DNA of 42,454 bases from Bacteroidales bacterium (GTDB taxonomy: Bacteria; Bacteroidota; Bacteroidia; Bacteroidales; Paludibacteraceae), in the NCBI GenBank assembly GCA_012517575.1, contig JAAYUQ010000109.1, positions 1 to 42,454 of the forward strand. Direction: 5' to 3'. Within the stretch, counting starts at the first letter, position 1, and each line of letters starts with the position of its first letter. The position numbers and the translations under genes were made by a program. Shown here piece by piece: positions 16,859-26,197 of this stretch. Below the pieces are notes generated by a model. It did not search any database. It was not told where the DNA came from and was given only the letters and a program-made list of their open reading frames with translations.

Positions 16859-16887
16859 AATATCAAATCATTAATAAAATTTTTAAT

Positions 16888-18543
16888 ATGGAAACACATA
16901 AAAGTCCCTTGCAGATAGCTCGTTCAGGCTACCAGCCGAAAATACCTTTAATTTTAAAAGGAAACGTGGCTTTGAAGTATGGCGAACCCACTGAATCGGT
17001 TGCTGATCAGAAGGAAATAAAGAGCTTATTTCCTAAAACTTATGGTTTACCGGTAATTACTTTTGAAGAAGGAGTTGAAGTACAATATCCGGAAATTTCA
17101 GTTGGAGTTATTTTGTCGGGCGGACAGGCTCCCGGAGGGCACAATGTAATTGCGGGGCTTTTTGACGGATTGAAAAAATTAAATCCCAAAAACAAACTTT
17201 ATGGTTTTCTGGATGGTCCAAGTGGACTGGTTGATCATAAATATGTCGAGCTGACCTCTGAAATAATTGACGAATACCGTAATACCGGCGGTTTTGATAT
17301 TATTGGTTCAGGAAGAACCAAATTGGAACAGGAATGGCAGTTTGAACAGGGCGCTGAAATTTGTACAAAACTTAAAATTAAGGCGATTGTCATTATCGGT
17401 GGTGATGACTCAAATACAAATGCTTGTGTTTTAGCTGAATATTATGCACAAAAAAATTATCCCATACAGGTAATAGGATGTCCCAAAACAATTGATGGCG
17501 ATTTAAAAAACGAAATGATAGAAACTTCCTTTGGTTTTGATACGGCATGTAAGGTTTATTCGGAACTCATTGGAAACATTCAACGCGATGCCAGCTCAGC
17601 AAAAAAATACTGGCATTTTATTCGGTTGATGGGACGTTCAGCCTCGCATATCACCTTGGAATGTGCGCTTCAAAGTCAGCCTAACATAACGCTTATTTCG
17701 GAAGAGGTTGAAGGCAAAAATCTGAGTTTGAACGATATAGTTGAGTATATTGTCAAAATCATTGTCAATCGCGCCAATTATGGCGTAAATTTTGGTACCG
17801 TACTGATTCCTGAAGGATTGATAGAATTTATTCCCGGTATGAAAAAACTGATTCAGGAGCTGAATGATTTATTAGCCAACAATGATGATTTTGTGGCTTT
17901 GAATACGGATGATGAGAAGCGTCAGTATATCAAGGGAATGTTGAGTCATGAAACCAGCCAGCTGTATCGTAGTCTGCCAAAGGGAATTGCCAGACAATTG
18001 GCAATGGATCGCGATCCGCATGGCAATGTGCAGGTTTCCCTTATTGAAACGGAAAAGTTGCTGATAGAAATGGTTGCCAAACGATTAGCCCAACTCAAAG
18101 CCGAAGGCGTTTACAAAGGTGTTTTTTCGGCTATCAGCCATTTCTTTGGATACGAAGGCCGCTGTGCTATTCCATCGAATTTAGATGCCAATTATACTTA
18201 TACTTTAGGAATGGTGGCGTCGTTATTAATTGCCGAAGGAAAAACCGGTTATATGGCTTCCGTAAAAAATCTGACTGCAGCTCCCGAAGAATGGATAGCT
18301 TGCGGCGTACCTTTGACCATGTTGATGAATATGGAAAAACGAAACAAGAAAATGAAACCGGTGATTCAGAAAGCTTTGGTAAAATTGGATGGCGCTCCGT
18401 TCCAATATTTTGAATCTCACCGTGAAGAGTGGGCCGACGAAAAAGTTAGTTACATATATCCTGGACCAATTCAGTATTTTGGGCCAACAGAAGTTTGTGA
18501 TATGCCTACCAAAACGTTGCTCATTGAACATGGGAAATTCTAG
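16888..18543 (+). CDS. pfp: Diphosphate-fructose-6-phosphate 1-phosphotransferase (PPi-PFK, long form)
   Basis: This 551-residue enzyme is the usual length of the long PfpB-type family. It interconverts fructose 6-phosphate and fructose 1,6-bisphosphate using pyrophosphate, in cytoplasmic glycolysis and gluconeogenesis. Motifs seen are GGQAPGGHN (78-86), GGDDSNTNA (171-179, the GGDD that marks PPi rather than ATP use), [10 protein letters not shown] (199-208) and MGRSASH (248-254). The PPi donor saves ATP and makes the step reversible. It is monocistronic with a strong terminator 30 bp after the stop codon. Confidence 0.95.
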   Translation: METHKSPLQIARSGYQPKIPLILKGNVALKYGEPTESVADQKEIKSLFPKTYGLPVITFEEGVEVQYPEISVGVILSGGQAPGGHNVIAGLFDGLKKLNPKNKLYGFLDGPSGLVDHKYVELTSEIIDEYRNTGGFDIIGSGRTKLEQEWQFEQGAEICTKLKIKAIVIIGGDDSNTNACVLAEYYAQKNYPIQVIGCPKTIDGDLKNEMIETSFGFDTACKVYSELIGNIQRDASSAKKYWHFIRLMGRSASHITLECALQSQPNITLISEEVEGKNLSLNDIVEYIVKIIVNRANYGVNFGTVLIPEGLIEFIPGMKKLIQELNDLLANNDDFVALNTDDEKRQYIKGMLSHETSQLYRSLPKGIARQLAMDRDPHGNVQVSLIETEKLLIEMVAKRLAQLKAEGVYKGVFSAISHFFGYEGRCAIPSNLDANYTYTLGMVASLLIAEGKTGYMASVKNLTAAPEEWIACGVPLTMLMNMEKRNKKMKPVIQKALVKLDGAPFQYFESHREEWADEKVSYIYPGPIQYFGPTEVCDMPTKTLLIEHGKF

Positions 18544-18571
18544 TTTCCACTATCAAAAGAAAAGAACTTTT

Positions 18572-18608
18572 AAAGGGGTGTCAATGATTTGATACCCCTT
18601 TTCTTTTT
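18572..18608 (+). terminator. Rho-independent terminator of the PPi-PFK gene
   Basis: The 13-bp stem AAAGGGGTGTCAA/TTGATACCCCTTT with a four-base loop is followed by TTCTTTTT. Confidence 0.85.
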
Positions 18609-18680
18609 CTGAAAATCTTTCTTTTTTACAAAGAATATACTTTTTTGTTTGGTTTTCATTAAAAAAACAATCCCCAAATA

Positions 18681-18715
18681 AAAAAGCTACAGAATAATTA
18701 TCCCGTAGCTTTTTT
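18681..18715 (-). terminator. Terminator of the leftward lipoprotein operon
   Basis: A ten-bp stem AAAAAGCTAC/GTAGCTTTTT with a 14-base loop lies about 95 bp past the stop codon of the leftward lipoprotein gene. It has T-runs on both sides and could work in both directions. Confidence 0.75.
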
Positions 18716-18808
18716 AAAAAAATAAAAAATCAACTAACCGTTTTTATTACAATTGCATCAATAAATATTTAAATTTTTTGATTTCCAGCTTAAATCAATT
18801 ATCGATTG

Positions 18809-20746
18809 TTAATTGTATATCATAAAATTCTTAATTTCCCAGGTTGCTGAAGATGAGTTAGTACATAAATATTTAAAAGCAATTTTAATAACTTTCCCGG
18901 CATAAGCGTCCAGATCAATTTCGCCTGAATTTACATAAACCCAATCAGTGCCTTTAGGATAATTAGGTATTGAAAGTTGTGTCCAGTTCAATCCATTATC
19001 TATTGAAATCCATAATGTTTGTTCAGTTCTCATATTTGCTACATTGCCTTTGTTTATAGTATGATCAAATGACAATGCTGCTCCAGTATAATTTGTTAGG
19101 TCAATTGTAGGCGAAATAAGCCAATCTTCATTTTCAATATTAGCACTATTATAAAAACCAGACATCTTAGCTCCATAACCACTGGAAAATGTCCATTCTT
19201 GACTGCCTTTTTTGTTTAAAATAGAAAATTGTCCTAAATTTTTATCAAATGGTTCTGAAAAAATTATTGTAGTTGCAGAAACTCCTGAAGTTCCATCTGG
19301 TAAAATATATTTAGTGGGATTTATTAATCCAGGCATACCCATGTTGGTTGAAAGCGTCCCATATAATTTTACTTTTTTGCCTGCCATTGATTTATTATCT
19401 TTCAGATTCATTAAATTTCTGATATTTCCACGTGGTAATTGTACACAAAGAGCTTTGCTTGAATAAAATCCTTCGTTGGAAATTGAATCTGCTAATATAA
19501 GATTTGTTTTTTGTGTGCAGGTATCATTAGTTGCGAAGTAGGCGTATCCATTTAAAAATGGCCAGGCATAACCAGCAATATAACCTTCAACCCATGCTGA
19601 ACCCCCTGATTGATAATTAATGGCTTCACTAATTGAAAATGGATTTGATTCAATACCGCCAGCTTTACCTTTAAATACTTTGAAATTTCTTATTTCCCAG
19701 TTACCAGCGTAAGAAATTGTAGAAACATATTTAAATCCAATATGAATTTTTTTACCGGCGAAATCACTTAAATCCAAATTACCACTATTTACAAATGTAA
19801 AATTAGTATTAGTAAAATAATTCATAATATTAATTTGAGTCCATGAAGCATTTGAAACAGACAATGATGGATCATAATTTTCTGAAATCCAAACAGTAGC
19901 CTCATTTTTTGGATTATTAAAATATTTTCCTGCGTGTTCAAAACTAAAATAAGCTTCGCTGACAGAACTCAAATCTATTTCCGGAGAAATGAGCCAGTCT
20001 TCATTGGCATAATTTGTTTCTGAGTAACCAGATATAACCATAGAGGCATATTGGCTAGAAAAATTCCAAACTTGATCTCCCAAAACATTTTGCGTAGTAA
20101 AATCGCCTATGCCACTACCAAATGGGTTTGAGTAAATTAACTCTGTATTAACAGTTGCATTTCCTTTTTTCACAATAAAGTTTTTAATTTCCCAAGTACC
20201 GGCTTTTGTTGCGGAAGAAATGAACCTGAATGCTATTCTGATTTTCTTTCCCACATAATCATTGAGGCTAATATCGTTTGAATTGCTGAAAGTCCAACTT
20301 CCCGGATCAACAAATGGTTTTAAGTCGAGTTTTACCCATTGCGAAGCATTTGGCAAGGTATCAGGGCTGTATGCTTGATCGGCCAATATCCAGACAGTGG
20401 CATCATTTGCGGGATCATTGGAATAGCGCATGGCATAATCGAATGAAAAATAAGCTGAAGCAATATTTGTCAAATCTATTTCAGGAGAAATAAGCCAGTC
20501 TTCATTGGCATAATTGGTGGAATTTTCATAACCCGTCATTATGGCATAACCGCTGCTGTTGTAGGTCCAAACCTGATCGCCTAAAACATTCACTGCTTTA
20601 AAATCTCCAAGACCATTCTGAAAAGTTTCGGAATAAATTACATCTGAAGTTGGTGTTTCAATGTAAACATCTTCAACATTGGTACAGCTTGCCGTAAGTA
20701 GCACGGCCAAAGCCGTAAAAACTATTTTTGAATTGAATTTCTTCAT
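18809..20746 (-). CDS. Lipoprotein with three choice-of-anchor-J-like repeats and a DUF6359-like domain
   Basis: This is a 645-residue lipoprotein; the lipobox LLTASC puts the lipidated cysteine at C21. Three related beta-rich domains occur at about 36-195, 204-360 and 494-645. Each has a GDxxWxF-like start, NEDWLISPxIDL (81-92, 248-259, 539-550), a GKKIxIAF-like strand and a WEIKNF-like end: the choice-of-anchor-J pattern. Between repeats 2 and 3, residues 371-480 begin FSISEAINYQSGGSAWVEGY, like DUF6359, a small domain found in exported Bacteroidota proteins. It likely sits on the cell surface and binds ligand, but no catalytic motif is seen. It is third in the receptor operon, 26 bp after the DUF5689 gene. 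Confidence 0.75.
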   Translation of the reverse strand: MKKFNSKIVFTALAVLLTASCTNVEDVYIETPTSDVIYSETFQNGLGDFKAVNVLGDQVWTYNSSGYAIMTGYENSTNYANEDWLISPEIDLTNIASAYFSFDYAMRYSNDPANDATVWILADQAYSPDTLPNASQWVKLDLKPFVDPGSWTFSNSNDISLNDYVGKKIRIAFRFISSATKAGTWEIKNFIVKKGNATVNTELIYSNPFGSGIGDFTTQNVLGDQVWNFSSQYASMVISGYSETNYANEDWLISPEIDLSSVSEAYFSFEHAGKYFNNPKNEATVWISENYDPSLSVSNASWTQINIMNYFTNTNFTFVNSGNLDLSDFAGKKIHIGFKYVSTISYAGNWEIRNFKVFKGKAGGIESNPFSISEAINYQSGGSAWVEGYIAGYAWPFLNGYAYFATNDTCTQKTNLILADSISNEGFYSSKALCVQLPRGNIRNLMNLKDNKSMAGKKVKLYGTLSTNMGMPGLINPTKYILPDGTSGVSATTIIFSEPFDKNLGQFSILNKKGSQEWTFSSGYGAKMSGFYNSANIENEDWLISPTIDLTNYTGAALSFDHTINKGNVANMRTEQTLWISIDNGLNWTQLSIPNYPKGTDWVYVNSGEIDLDAYAGKVIKIAFKYLCTNSSSATWEIKNFMIYN

Positions 20747-20772
20747 TTTGATTTCGTAATTTAATGTCGGTT

Positions 20773-21774
20773 TTATTTCTGAATGTTTGCTTTATAGGTT
20801 TCAAAGCCTTTCCCGAGGTCATCGATGGTTCTCAGAGTTAACTGCCATGCGCCGGCAGCATCTGTATAATTTCGATACCAACCGACGATAACGGTAATAT
20901 CGCCACGATATGTCGATGCAGGGATTGGATAGCTTGCAAATTTGGCGTATTCGCTGGTGGCAATACTGATTTCTCCGGTTCCATCATTTATGTCGCGCAA
21001 TTGCGGATAACCTGCTCCGTTGGTAGATGGTGCAAAAATCAGTTCACTGTCTGTAAGATTATCGCCTTCACTTTTGCCCGTAAAGAATGCGTTTTTGATG
21101 CACACCAGTTTATTGACCAGTTTTTGATGATTGGCTGCTTGGGCTTTTATTTGAGCAATGGTCATGGTATCGGGTTTAATAACTGTAGGATCAGGCATTC
21201 CGTAAGCGTGAATATGTTCTCTGGCAATCAGGTAAGGCATTCGGCCGGGTTCTATTCGATAAATAGTGTCGCCTGTCGATTTTTTAATTTTGAATTTTGT
21301 CGTGTTTACATAGCGAGAACCAATTTGTTCGGCTTCGCCATAGCGACCTATGTACAAGCCATTGCAACGTATCCAGACTTTTTGTCCAAGCGGATAAATG
21401 GATGATAATCCGGAAGCATCGATCGAAACTTTAATGGCTTGACCGTCAGCTCCGGGTTCCTGAACAACAAAATATTTGTAAACATTTCCCTCTGCATCGG
21501 TAGATGTAATGTAGCCGCTGATTACGATGTCCGAGTCAGCCTGAATCGGATCGGCAGTGTATAAACCACCTTTATAATTGACCGTATCGGAGTAAGCATC
21601 ATTTAAAGTCAGAAAATTATTTTTTAACTGTTCAATAGTATAAGTTGTAGTCAGTGAATCACCCATCAACTTATTTGCTGGTATTGTTTCAAAATCTGTT
21701 TCTGCACAAGAAGTAAAAATTGCTGCCAAAAGGATGGAAATTCCACCTATTTTAAATTTTTTCATTTCACTCAT
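20773..21774 (-). CDS. DUF5689 domain lipoprotein
   Basis: This 333-residue protein has a lipoprotein signal (LLAAIFTSC; Cys at residue 23). The following YTIEQLKNNF and IVISGYITSTDAEGNVYKYF, together with KVSIDASGLSSIYPLGQKVW and GRYGEAEQIGS, are characteristic of DUF5689, an OB-fold-like domain of surface proteins that often occurs with or fused to secreted nucleases. It probably works with the adjacent TonB-dependent receptor as its substrate-binding lipoprotein, like SusD in function but not in sequence. ATG 21765 is an equally good start (MKKFK). It lies 36 bp after the receptor and 26 bp before the repeat lipoprotein. Confidence 0.8.
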   Translation of the reverse strand: MSEMKKFKIGGISILLAAIFTSCAETDFETIPANKLMGDSLTTTYTIEQLKNNFLTLNDAYSDTVNYKGGLYTADPIQADSDIVISGYITSTDAEGNVYKYFVVQEPGADGQAIKVSIDASGLSSIYPLGQKVWIRCNGLYIGRYGEAEQIGSRYVNTTKFKIKKSTGDTIYRIEPGRMPYLIAREHIHAYGMPDPTVIKPDTMTIAQIKAQAANHQKLVNKLVCIKNAFFTGKSEGDNLTDSELIFAPSTNGAGYPQLRDINDGTGEISIATSEYAKFASYPIPASTYRGDITVIVGWYRNYTDAAGAWQLTLRTIDDLGKGFETYKANIQK

Positions 21775-21810
21775 ATTTTTAAATATCGATTAATCTGTGA
21801 TTTTATTGTA

Positions 21811-24540
21811 TTAAAACTTGTACCCAATATTGAAAAACACATTGAATCCCCATGCGTAATAATACTTGTTGGGAAATCTGTTTAGCCCGGTTTGGTCAAT
21901 GGCTCCATCGGTGAGTGGCAAGCGGGCCTGCTGATAACCACCGGTGATCATTTTAGTGTTGTTCAGTATATTGCTGGCACTGAGGTTGAAATTCAATGAA
22001 CGGCGATTTTTCAAATAAATCAGTTTTCCTACCGAAGCATCCAGCAGGAAGCCTCCTTTCAGCTTTTCCTGTGTACCCAAAGCGGCCATCATTTCGGGTG
22101 TCGTATATTTTGCCATGTTGTTTTCGGTGAAACGGTTAGGAGCAAAATCCAAATAATTGTTGTCAAAATAACTTAAGGTAACATCGGCAAACCACATTTT
22201 GGGATGGAAATAATCGATGGTAATATTTCCGGCTGCCTGAGGGCCTGCGGCAATTTTCAAATCTTTTGTAAGAACGGTTTCGGCAACATCTGCAAAGGCA
22301 CCGTTTTCCGGACTTTTTATACCGATGGCGTTGTTGGCGTAATGATAATCGGCGTACGTTCCGGCCAAAGAAACGGAGAAATTACTGTTGATTTTTACAG
22401 AAGTTCCAAATTCTATTCCTTTGTAAACCTTGTCCGATTTTGCCAACACATGGTTGATAAATGTTCTGTATTCATCATCATAATATCCCAACATGTCGGA
22501 CGTGTTGTATAAGTTGGTCTGAAATACTCCAATTCTTCCTCTGATGGTCGAATAGGTAAAATTGTAATTAATATCGGCCGACCAAATATCCTGACTTTGC
22601 AAATAAGGAATAAGTGTATCCTTTATTCTTTCGGAAAGATATGCCTGACTGGCAAGTGGCGCTCTGCTTTCTATCAACCCATTGAACGACAAACGATTGT
22701 GTCCATCGATTTTATAAGTAAAACCGGCTTTCAACGAAGGATCAACAAAATACCATGTTTTGCTTTTTCCGTAGGAATTTTCGGGAGCACGTCCGTTTTG
22801 CATGTGTCCGTACCGATAGAATTGTGTATAGGTCAGTTTGCCGGCATAATAAATATCGAATTGAGGCAGTATCCATTCGTTTTGAATAAAAGCGTTGGCA
22901 TAAGCCATATTGATATCGTAGTTGTATCCAAAAATATCATTTTCTTTTATAACCGCATTCCTATTTTTCAGATCATTTTGTATAATATCAGGGTTTGAAG
23001 GAAAATCACGTTCGGAGAACTGATCGATGTCGATCCACTGATTACCGCCCAATAAATCGTCGAGCGTTTTATAGTGCATTCCTTTCGACATTTTTCCTTC
23101 TATTCCGGCGATGAGTTTCAATTGTTTGTTTACCTGTTGGGTGTAAGTAGAGTTGAATGAACCTTCCATCAGGTCGTTGTGTCGGCGCTCTACGCTATAT
23201 CGTGCTGTCCCGTTGGGATTGATTGCATTGTTTTTATAATTGGCTTGATAGAGGGCGTTCCAATTGACTTGAGAAACATTGGTGTCGGATTTCCATTGAT
23301 TGGCCACCACATTTTTTAAAGAGTCGTCACTCACAAAGCTCGGGAGATTGCGATAATAATCAGGACGAGGATCGGGGGCATTGTAAAAATTCAAAGCCGA
23401 ATTGCTGTAGAGACTATAATGAAATGCCAGTCCGGTTCTCAACAACTGGTTGTTACTGATTTTAAACTCATGTGATAAGATAGCCGTTGGATCAAAACTT
23501 TTTACGATTCGTGAATTTCGAATTTCTCCTTCCTGATAACCCCAATAAGGATTGTAGTAAATTGAACCGGCCAAATCAAAGACTTCCTGCGTAACAGCGC
23601 CTTGCTGAGCACGCTGCGTTGGCGATCCAAAAGTTACGAATGACAGGCTGTGTTGTTTATTCAGAATTTTTTCGGCGGAAAAGAAATATCCCCACGAATT
23701 GTAAAATGTTCCGTCAACAATTCCTTTGTCTGCCCATCTAACTACAGCTGAACCTGCAAATGCCCATCCGTTTTGCATCAGACCGGTAGCATAAGTGGCT
23801 TGACCTCTCAATTTATAAGAACGGTTGGTATAAGCAACACTTGCTTTGGTTCCAGCTGCATAATTGCTGGCTTTTGTATTGATATTGGTTGTTCCGCCCA
23901 AGTTGCCATAGCTGAATGTATTGGGAGTAAAACCATAAGTATAATCCTGATTCCGCATGGCATCATTCAGTCCACCCAGCGAAGAATAGTTGAATCCGCC
24001 TCTTTCTATGCTGTTAAAATAAACACCGTTGATATAAGTGGACTCAAAATTATCATCGTATCCTCTTGCCCTGAAACGCATCGGGCTGAAAGCATAGCTT
24101 GTTTGAGAAACATACACATCACCTTTGGACGACAAAGCAGCCGAAATATTTTGAGTAGCGCGACCTTCATCTTCATCAATCTGATTTTCACTTAATTGCA
24201 AAACAACTTCTTGCTTTGTTTCTTGCTGAACATCTTCACGCAAATAAAAAGTTCCCAAATCGTTTTCCTTGTCAGGGTCAACATGAATCAGCTTTATTTG
24301 AGTGAAATAACCGATTTTTGAAATACGTATTTCCAGATCACCCGCATCGATGTACCTGAGAGAAAATTGACCTTCGGCATTGGTTTGTGTAGAAAGGTTT
24401 TGTCCCATTAAAGTTACGATAGCTCCGGGGATTGGATTTTGTGTATCAGCCGATTTTACGGTTCCTTTGATGGATGTTTCCGCCATCAAGAATGGAATGC
24501 ACAAAAAAGATACAAAAAGTATCAGCAATGGTTTTTTCAT
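21811..24540 (-). CDS. TonB-dependent receptor with N-terminal CarboxypepD_reg-like domain
   Basis: This 909-residue outer-membrane receptor has a signal peptide (about 1-20), a carboxypeptidase regulatory-like beta sandwich (about 23-112, with KGTVKSADTQNPIPGAIVTL), and a plug domain (about 125-225, with FRARGYDDNFESTYINGVYF). The barrel runs to the C-terminal NIGYKF with the terminal aromatic. It should import a substrate across the outer membrane with TonB-ExbBD energy. No SusD-like gene follows; the partners are the DUF5689 and choice-of-anchor-J lipoproteins. It is divergent from an exported phosphodiesterase-type enzyme across 388 bp, which suggests a nucleic-acid or phosphoester substrate (inference). 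Confidence 0.92.
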   Translation of the reverse strand: MKKPLLILFVSFLCIPFLMAETSIKGTVKSADTQNPIPGAIVTLMGQNLSTQTNAEGQFSLRYIDAGDLEIRISKIGYFTQIKLIHVDPDKENDLGTFYLREDVQQETKQEVVLQLSENQIDEDEGRATQNISAALSSKGDVYVSQTSYAFSPMRFRARGYDDNFESTYINGVYFNSIERGGFNYSSLGGLNDAMRNQDYTYGFTPNTFSYGNLGGTTNINTKASNYAAGTKASVAYTNRSYKLRGQATYATGLMQNGWAFAGSAVVRWADKGIVDGTFYNSWGYFFSAEKILNKQHSLSFVTFGSPTQRAQQGAVTQEVFDLAGSIYYNPYWGYQEGEIRNSRIVKSFDPTAILSHEFKISNNQLLRTGLAFHYSLYSNSALNFYNAPDPRPDYYRNLPSFVSDDSLKNVVANQWKSDTNVSQVNWNALYQANYKNNAINPNGTARYSVERRHNDLMEGSFNSTYTQQVNKQLKLIAGIEGKMSKGMHYKTLDDLLGGNQWIDIDQFSERDFPSNPDIIQNDLKNRNAVIKENDIFGYNYDINMAYANAFIQNEWILPQFDIYYAGKLTYTQFYRYGHMQNGRAPENSYGKSKTWYFVDPSLKAGFTYKIDGHNRLSFNGLIESRAPLASQAYLSERIKDTLIPYLQSQDIWSADINYNFTYSTIRGRIGVFQTNLYNTSDMLGYYDDEYRTFINHVLAKSDKVYKGIEFGTSVKINSNFSVSLAGTYADYHYANNAIGIKSPENGAFADVAETVLTKDLKIAAGPQAAGNITIDYFHPKMWFADVTLSYFDNNYLDFAPNRFTENNMAKYTTPEMMAALGTQEKLKGGFLLDASVGKLIYLKNRRSLNFNLSASNILNNTKMITGGYQQARLPLTDGAIDQTGLNRFPNKYYYAWGFNVFFNIGYKF

Positions 24541-24928
24541 ACGTTTGTGATTTAATTTTTATATTGTGGATTCTATAAAAGTTGTTCGCTATTAATGACT
24601 TGAAATAACATGAAATTTTTTATCTATGAATGCAGTGTTAATTTGTATTTTACTGTTTTAATGTTTTTTGAAAAAGGGCGTGCAAGTTAGCATCTTTTTT
24701 TGAATTAAAACAGTGAAACCGATTTTTTTTATGTTAAAATGAAGTCAGCATCGATTATTTTTTGATTAATGACTCCATATGAAATTTATAATTGTAACTA
24801 AAACAGATAATTTTAGAGATTTGTTGATAAATTTTAAAATTTAATTTTCTATTTTTTCCTTTGTATTTCTTTTTTACTACATTTGTCCCTCTTTAATAAA
24901 ACGACAAATTCTCAATAATTTTTTTGCT
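24541..24928. other. Divergent intergenic region between the receptor operon and the exported nuclease
   Basis: This 388-bp very AT-rich region should hold promoters for both directions. The rightward TACATTTG (24878-24885) is clear. Leftward there is only a seven-base TAACTTG variant near 24683-24689. No gene or strong hairpin was seen. A shared regulator site may lie here, but no convincing palindrome stood out. Confidence 0.5.
24878..24885 (+). promoter_or_regulatory. -7 promoter element (TACATTTG) of the exported nuclease gene
   Basis: A full TAnnTTTG match 44 bp upstream of the ATG. A TTTG occurs at 24860-24863, but its spacing of 14 bp is shorter than usual. Confidence 0.5.
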
Positions 24929-26020
24929 ATGAAACTGAATAATTTATTTAAGTACTTTTCTTTTTACATATTGATTTTGGGTTTTTTCCTGTTTTCATCT
25001 GTCAATATTCTTTGGGCAGCGAACGAGAAAAAAATCAACGTAAAAATTGCCTGTGTGGCTTTCTACAATCAGGAAAATTTGTTTGATACCATTGACAATG
25101 AGAATGTTAATGATTACGAATTTACTCCCGATGGCCCGAATCGTTGGAATTCGATGAAATACAAGTCGAAACTCGAAAAAATGTCGTATGCCATTTCTCA
25201 AATCGGGTTGGATGTAACACCTGCCGGAGCTGCCATCATTGGCGTTTCTGAAATTGAAAATCGACTGGTGTTGGAAGATTTGGTGAATCAGCCGGCATTA
25301 AAAAAACGTTCGTATGAAATTGTGCATTACGATGGCCCCGACCGTCGAGGTGTAGATGTGGCTCTATTGTATAATCCTAAATACTTTATTGTTACCAACA
25401 GCAAATCGTGCCGATTGCATACCGCCGATACCACTTTTCGTACGCGTGACCAGCTAATGGTAAGCGGTTATCTTTTTGGAGAAAAAATCCATGTCATTGT
25501 CAATCATTGGCCATCGCGTTCAGGAGGAGAGATGCGTTCGCGTCCCAAACGAAATGCAGCTGCAGCTTTGACCCGCTCCATTGTTGATTCTCTTTATCAG
25601 GTGGACAAAAATGCAAAAATTATTATTATGGGCGATTTGAATGATGACCCCTTTAACGAAAGTGTAGCTAAAATTTTGGGAGCCAAGAAAAATGCTTCGG
25701 ATGTAAAAGAAACCGATTTATACAATCCTTTTTGGAAAATTTTGGATAGGGGAATTGGTTCGTTGGCATATAACGACCAGTGGAATTTGTTTGACCAAAT
25801 CATTATATCGGCTCCATTGCTTAATGCTCCCCCTTCCGAATTAAAATTTTGGAAAGCAGAAGTTTTCAATCGCGATTTCCTCATTCAGCAGGAAGGCCGC
25901 TACAAAGGGAATCCGTGGCGCACATTTGCTGGAGGAGTTTGGTTAAATGGTTTTAGCGACCATTTTCCTACCATGATTTATTTAATAAAAGAAGCGGACA
26001 GTCAGGCAAACGAAAATTAA
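24929..26020 (+). CDS. Exported endonuclease/exonuclease/phosphatase family protein
   Basis: This is a 363-residue protein with a signal peptide (about 1-30). All motifs of the Mg-dependent EEP fold are present: FYNQENLFDT (N50), GVSEIEN (E108, metal ligand), DRRGVDVALLYNP, VNHWPSR (H193), GDLNDDP (D236, N238) and SDHFP (343-345, catalytic histidine). It should hydrolyse phosphodiester or phosphomonoester bonds in the periplasm or outside the cell; nucleic acid is the likely but unproven substrate. It is divergent from the TonB receptor operon, so a common pathway is inferred. It has its own promoter element and downstream terminator. Confidence 0.9.
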   Translation: MKLNNLFKYFSFYILILGFFLFSSVNILWAANEKKINVKIACVAFYNQENLFDTIDNENVNDYEFTPDGPNRWNSMKYKSKLEKMSYAISQIGLDVTPAGAAIIGVSEIENRLVLEDLVNQPALKKRSYEIVHYDGPDRRGVDVALLYNPKYFIVTNSKSCRLHTADTTFRTRDQLMVSGYLFGEKIHVIVNHWPSRSGGEMRSRPKRNAAAALTRSIVDSLYQVDKNAKIIIMGDLNDDPFNESVAKILGAKKNASDVKETDLYNPFWKILDRGIGSLAYNDQWNLFDQIIISAPLLNAPPSELKFWKAEVFNRDFLIQQEGRYKGNPWRTFAGGVWLNGFSDHFPTMIYLIKEADSQANEN

Positions 26021-26041
26021 TTTGTTCTGCTAATTCGTAGC

Positions 26042-26082
26042 AAAAACCTTACTTGAGTATTACTTGGGTAAGGTTTTTTGTA
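26042..26082 (+). terminator. Terminator of the exported nuclease gene
   Basis: Stem AAAAACCTTAC (26042-26052)/GTAAGGTTTTT (26068-26078) with a T-run, starting 21 bp after the stop codon. Confidence 0.85.
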
Positions 26083-26124
26083 ATAAGGCATGAGTAAAAA
26101 ATCAAATTTACGGGATATTTTTCT

Positions 26125-26132
26125 TAATTTTG
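26125..26132 (+). promoter_or_regulatory. -7 promoter element (TAATTTTG) of the Porin_10 gene
   Basis: A full TAnnTTTG match 65 bp before the GTG start. No -33 box is evident. Confidence 0.45.
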
Positions 26133-26197
26133 TCCTTTCAAAAAATGAGACAGGAACAAATTGACTTGACTTTTCAATTTTTTTTTATAAATACAGG

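Larger units (their letters stand above)
16503..16887. other. Divergent intergenic region upstream of DUF6089 and PPi-PFK
   Basis: This 385-bp AT-rich gap has a leftward TATTTTTG (16592-16599) and rightward TAATTTTG (16821-16828) and TACATTTG (16851-16858). No RNA gene, repeat or credible small gene was seen; an open frame beginning at 16730 is not codon-like and overlaps the enzyme start. Confidence 0.55.

Noticed and set aside
16730-16918. 62-codon frame upstream of the PPi-PFK gene
   Set aside because: It overlaps the enzyme start and the promoter elements and does not look like a protein family.
18544-18808. Small RNA gene between the two hairpins after PPi-PFK
   Set aside because: Both hairpins are explained as terminators for the flanking genes, and no promoter element lies between them.
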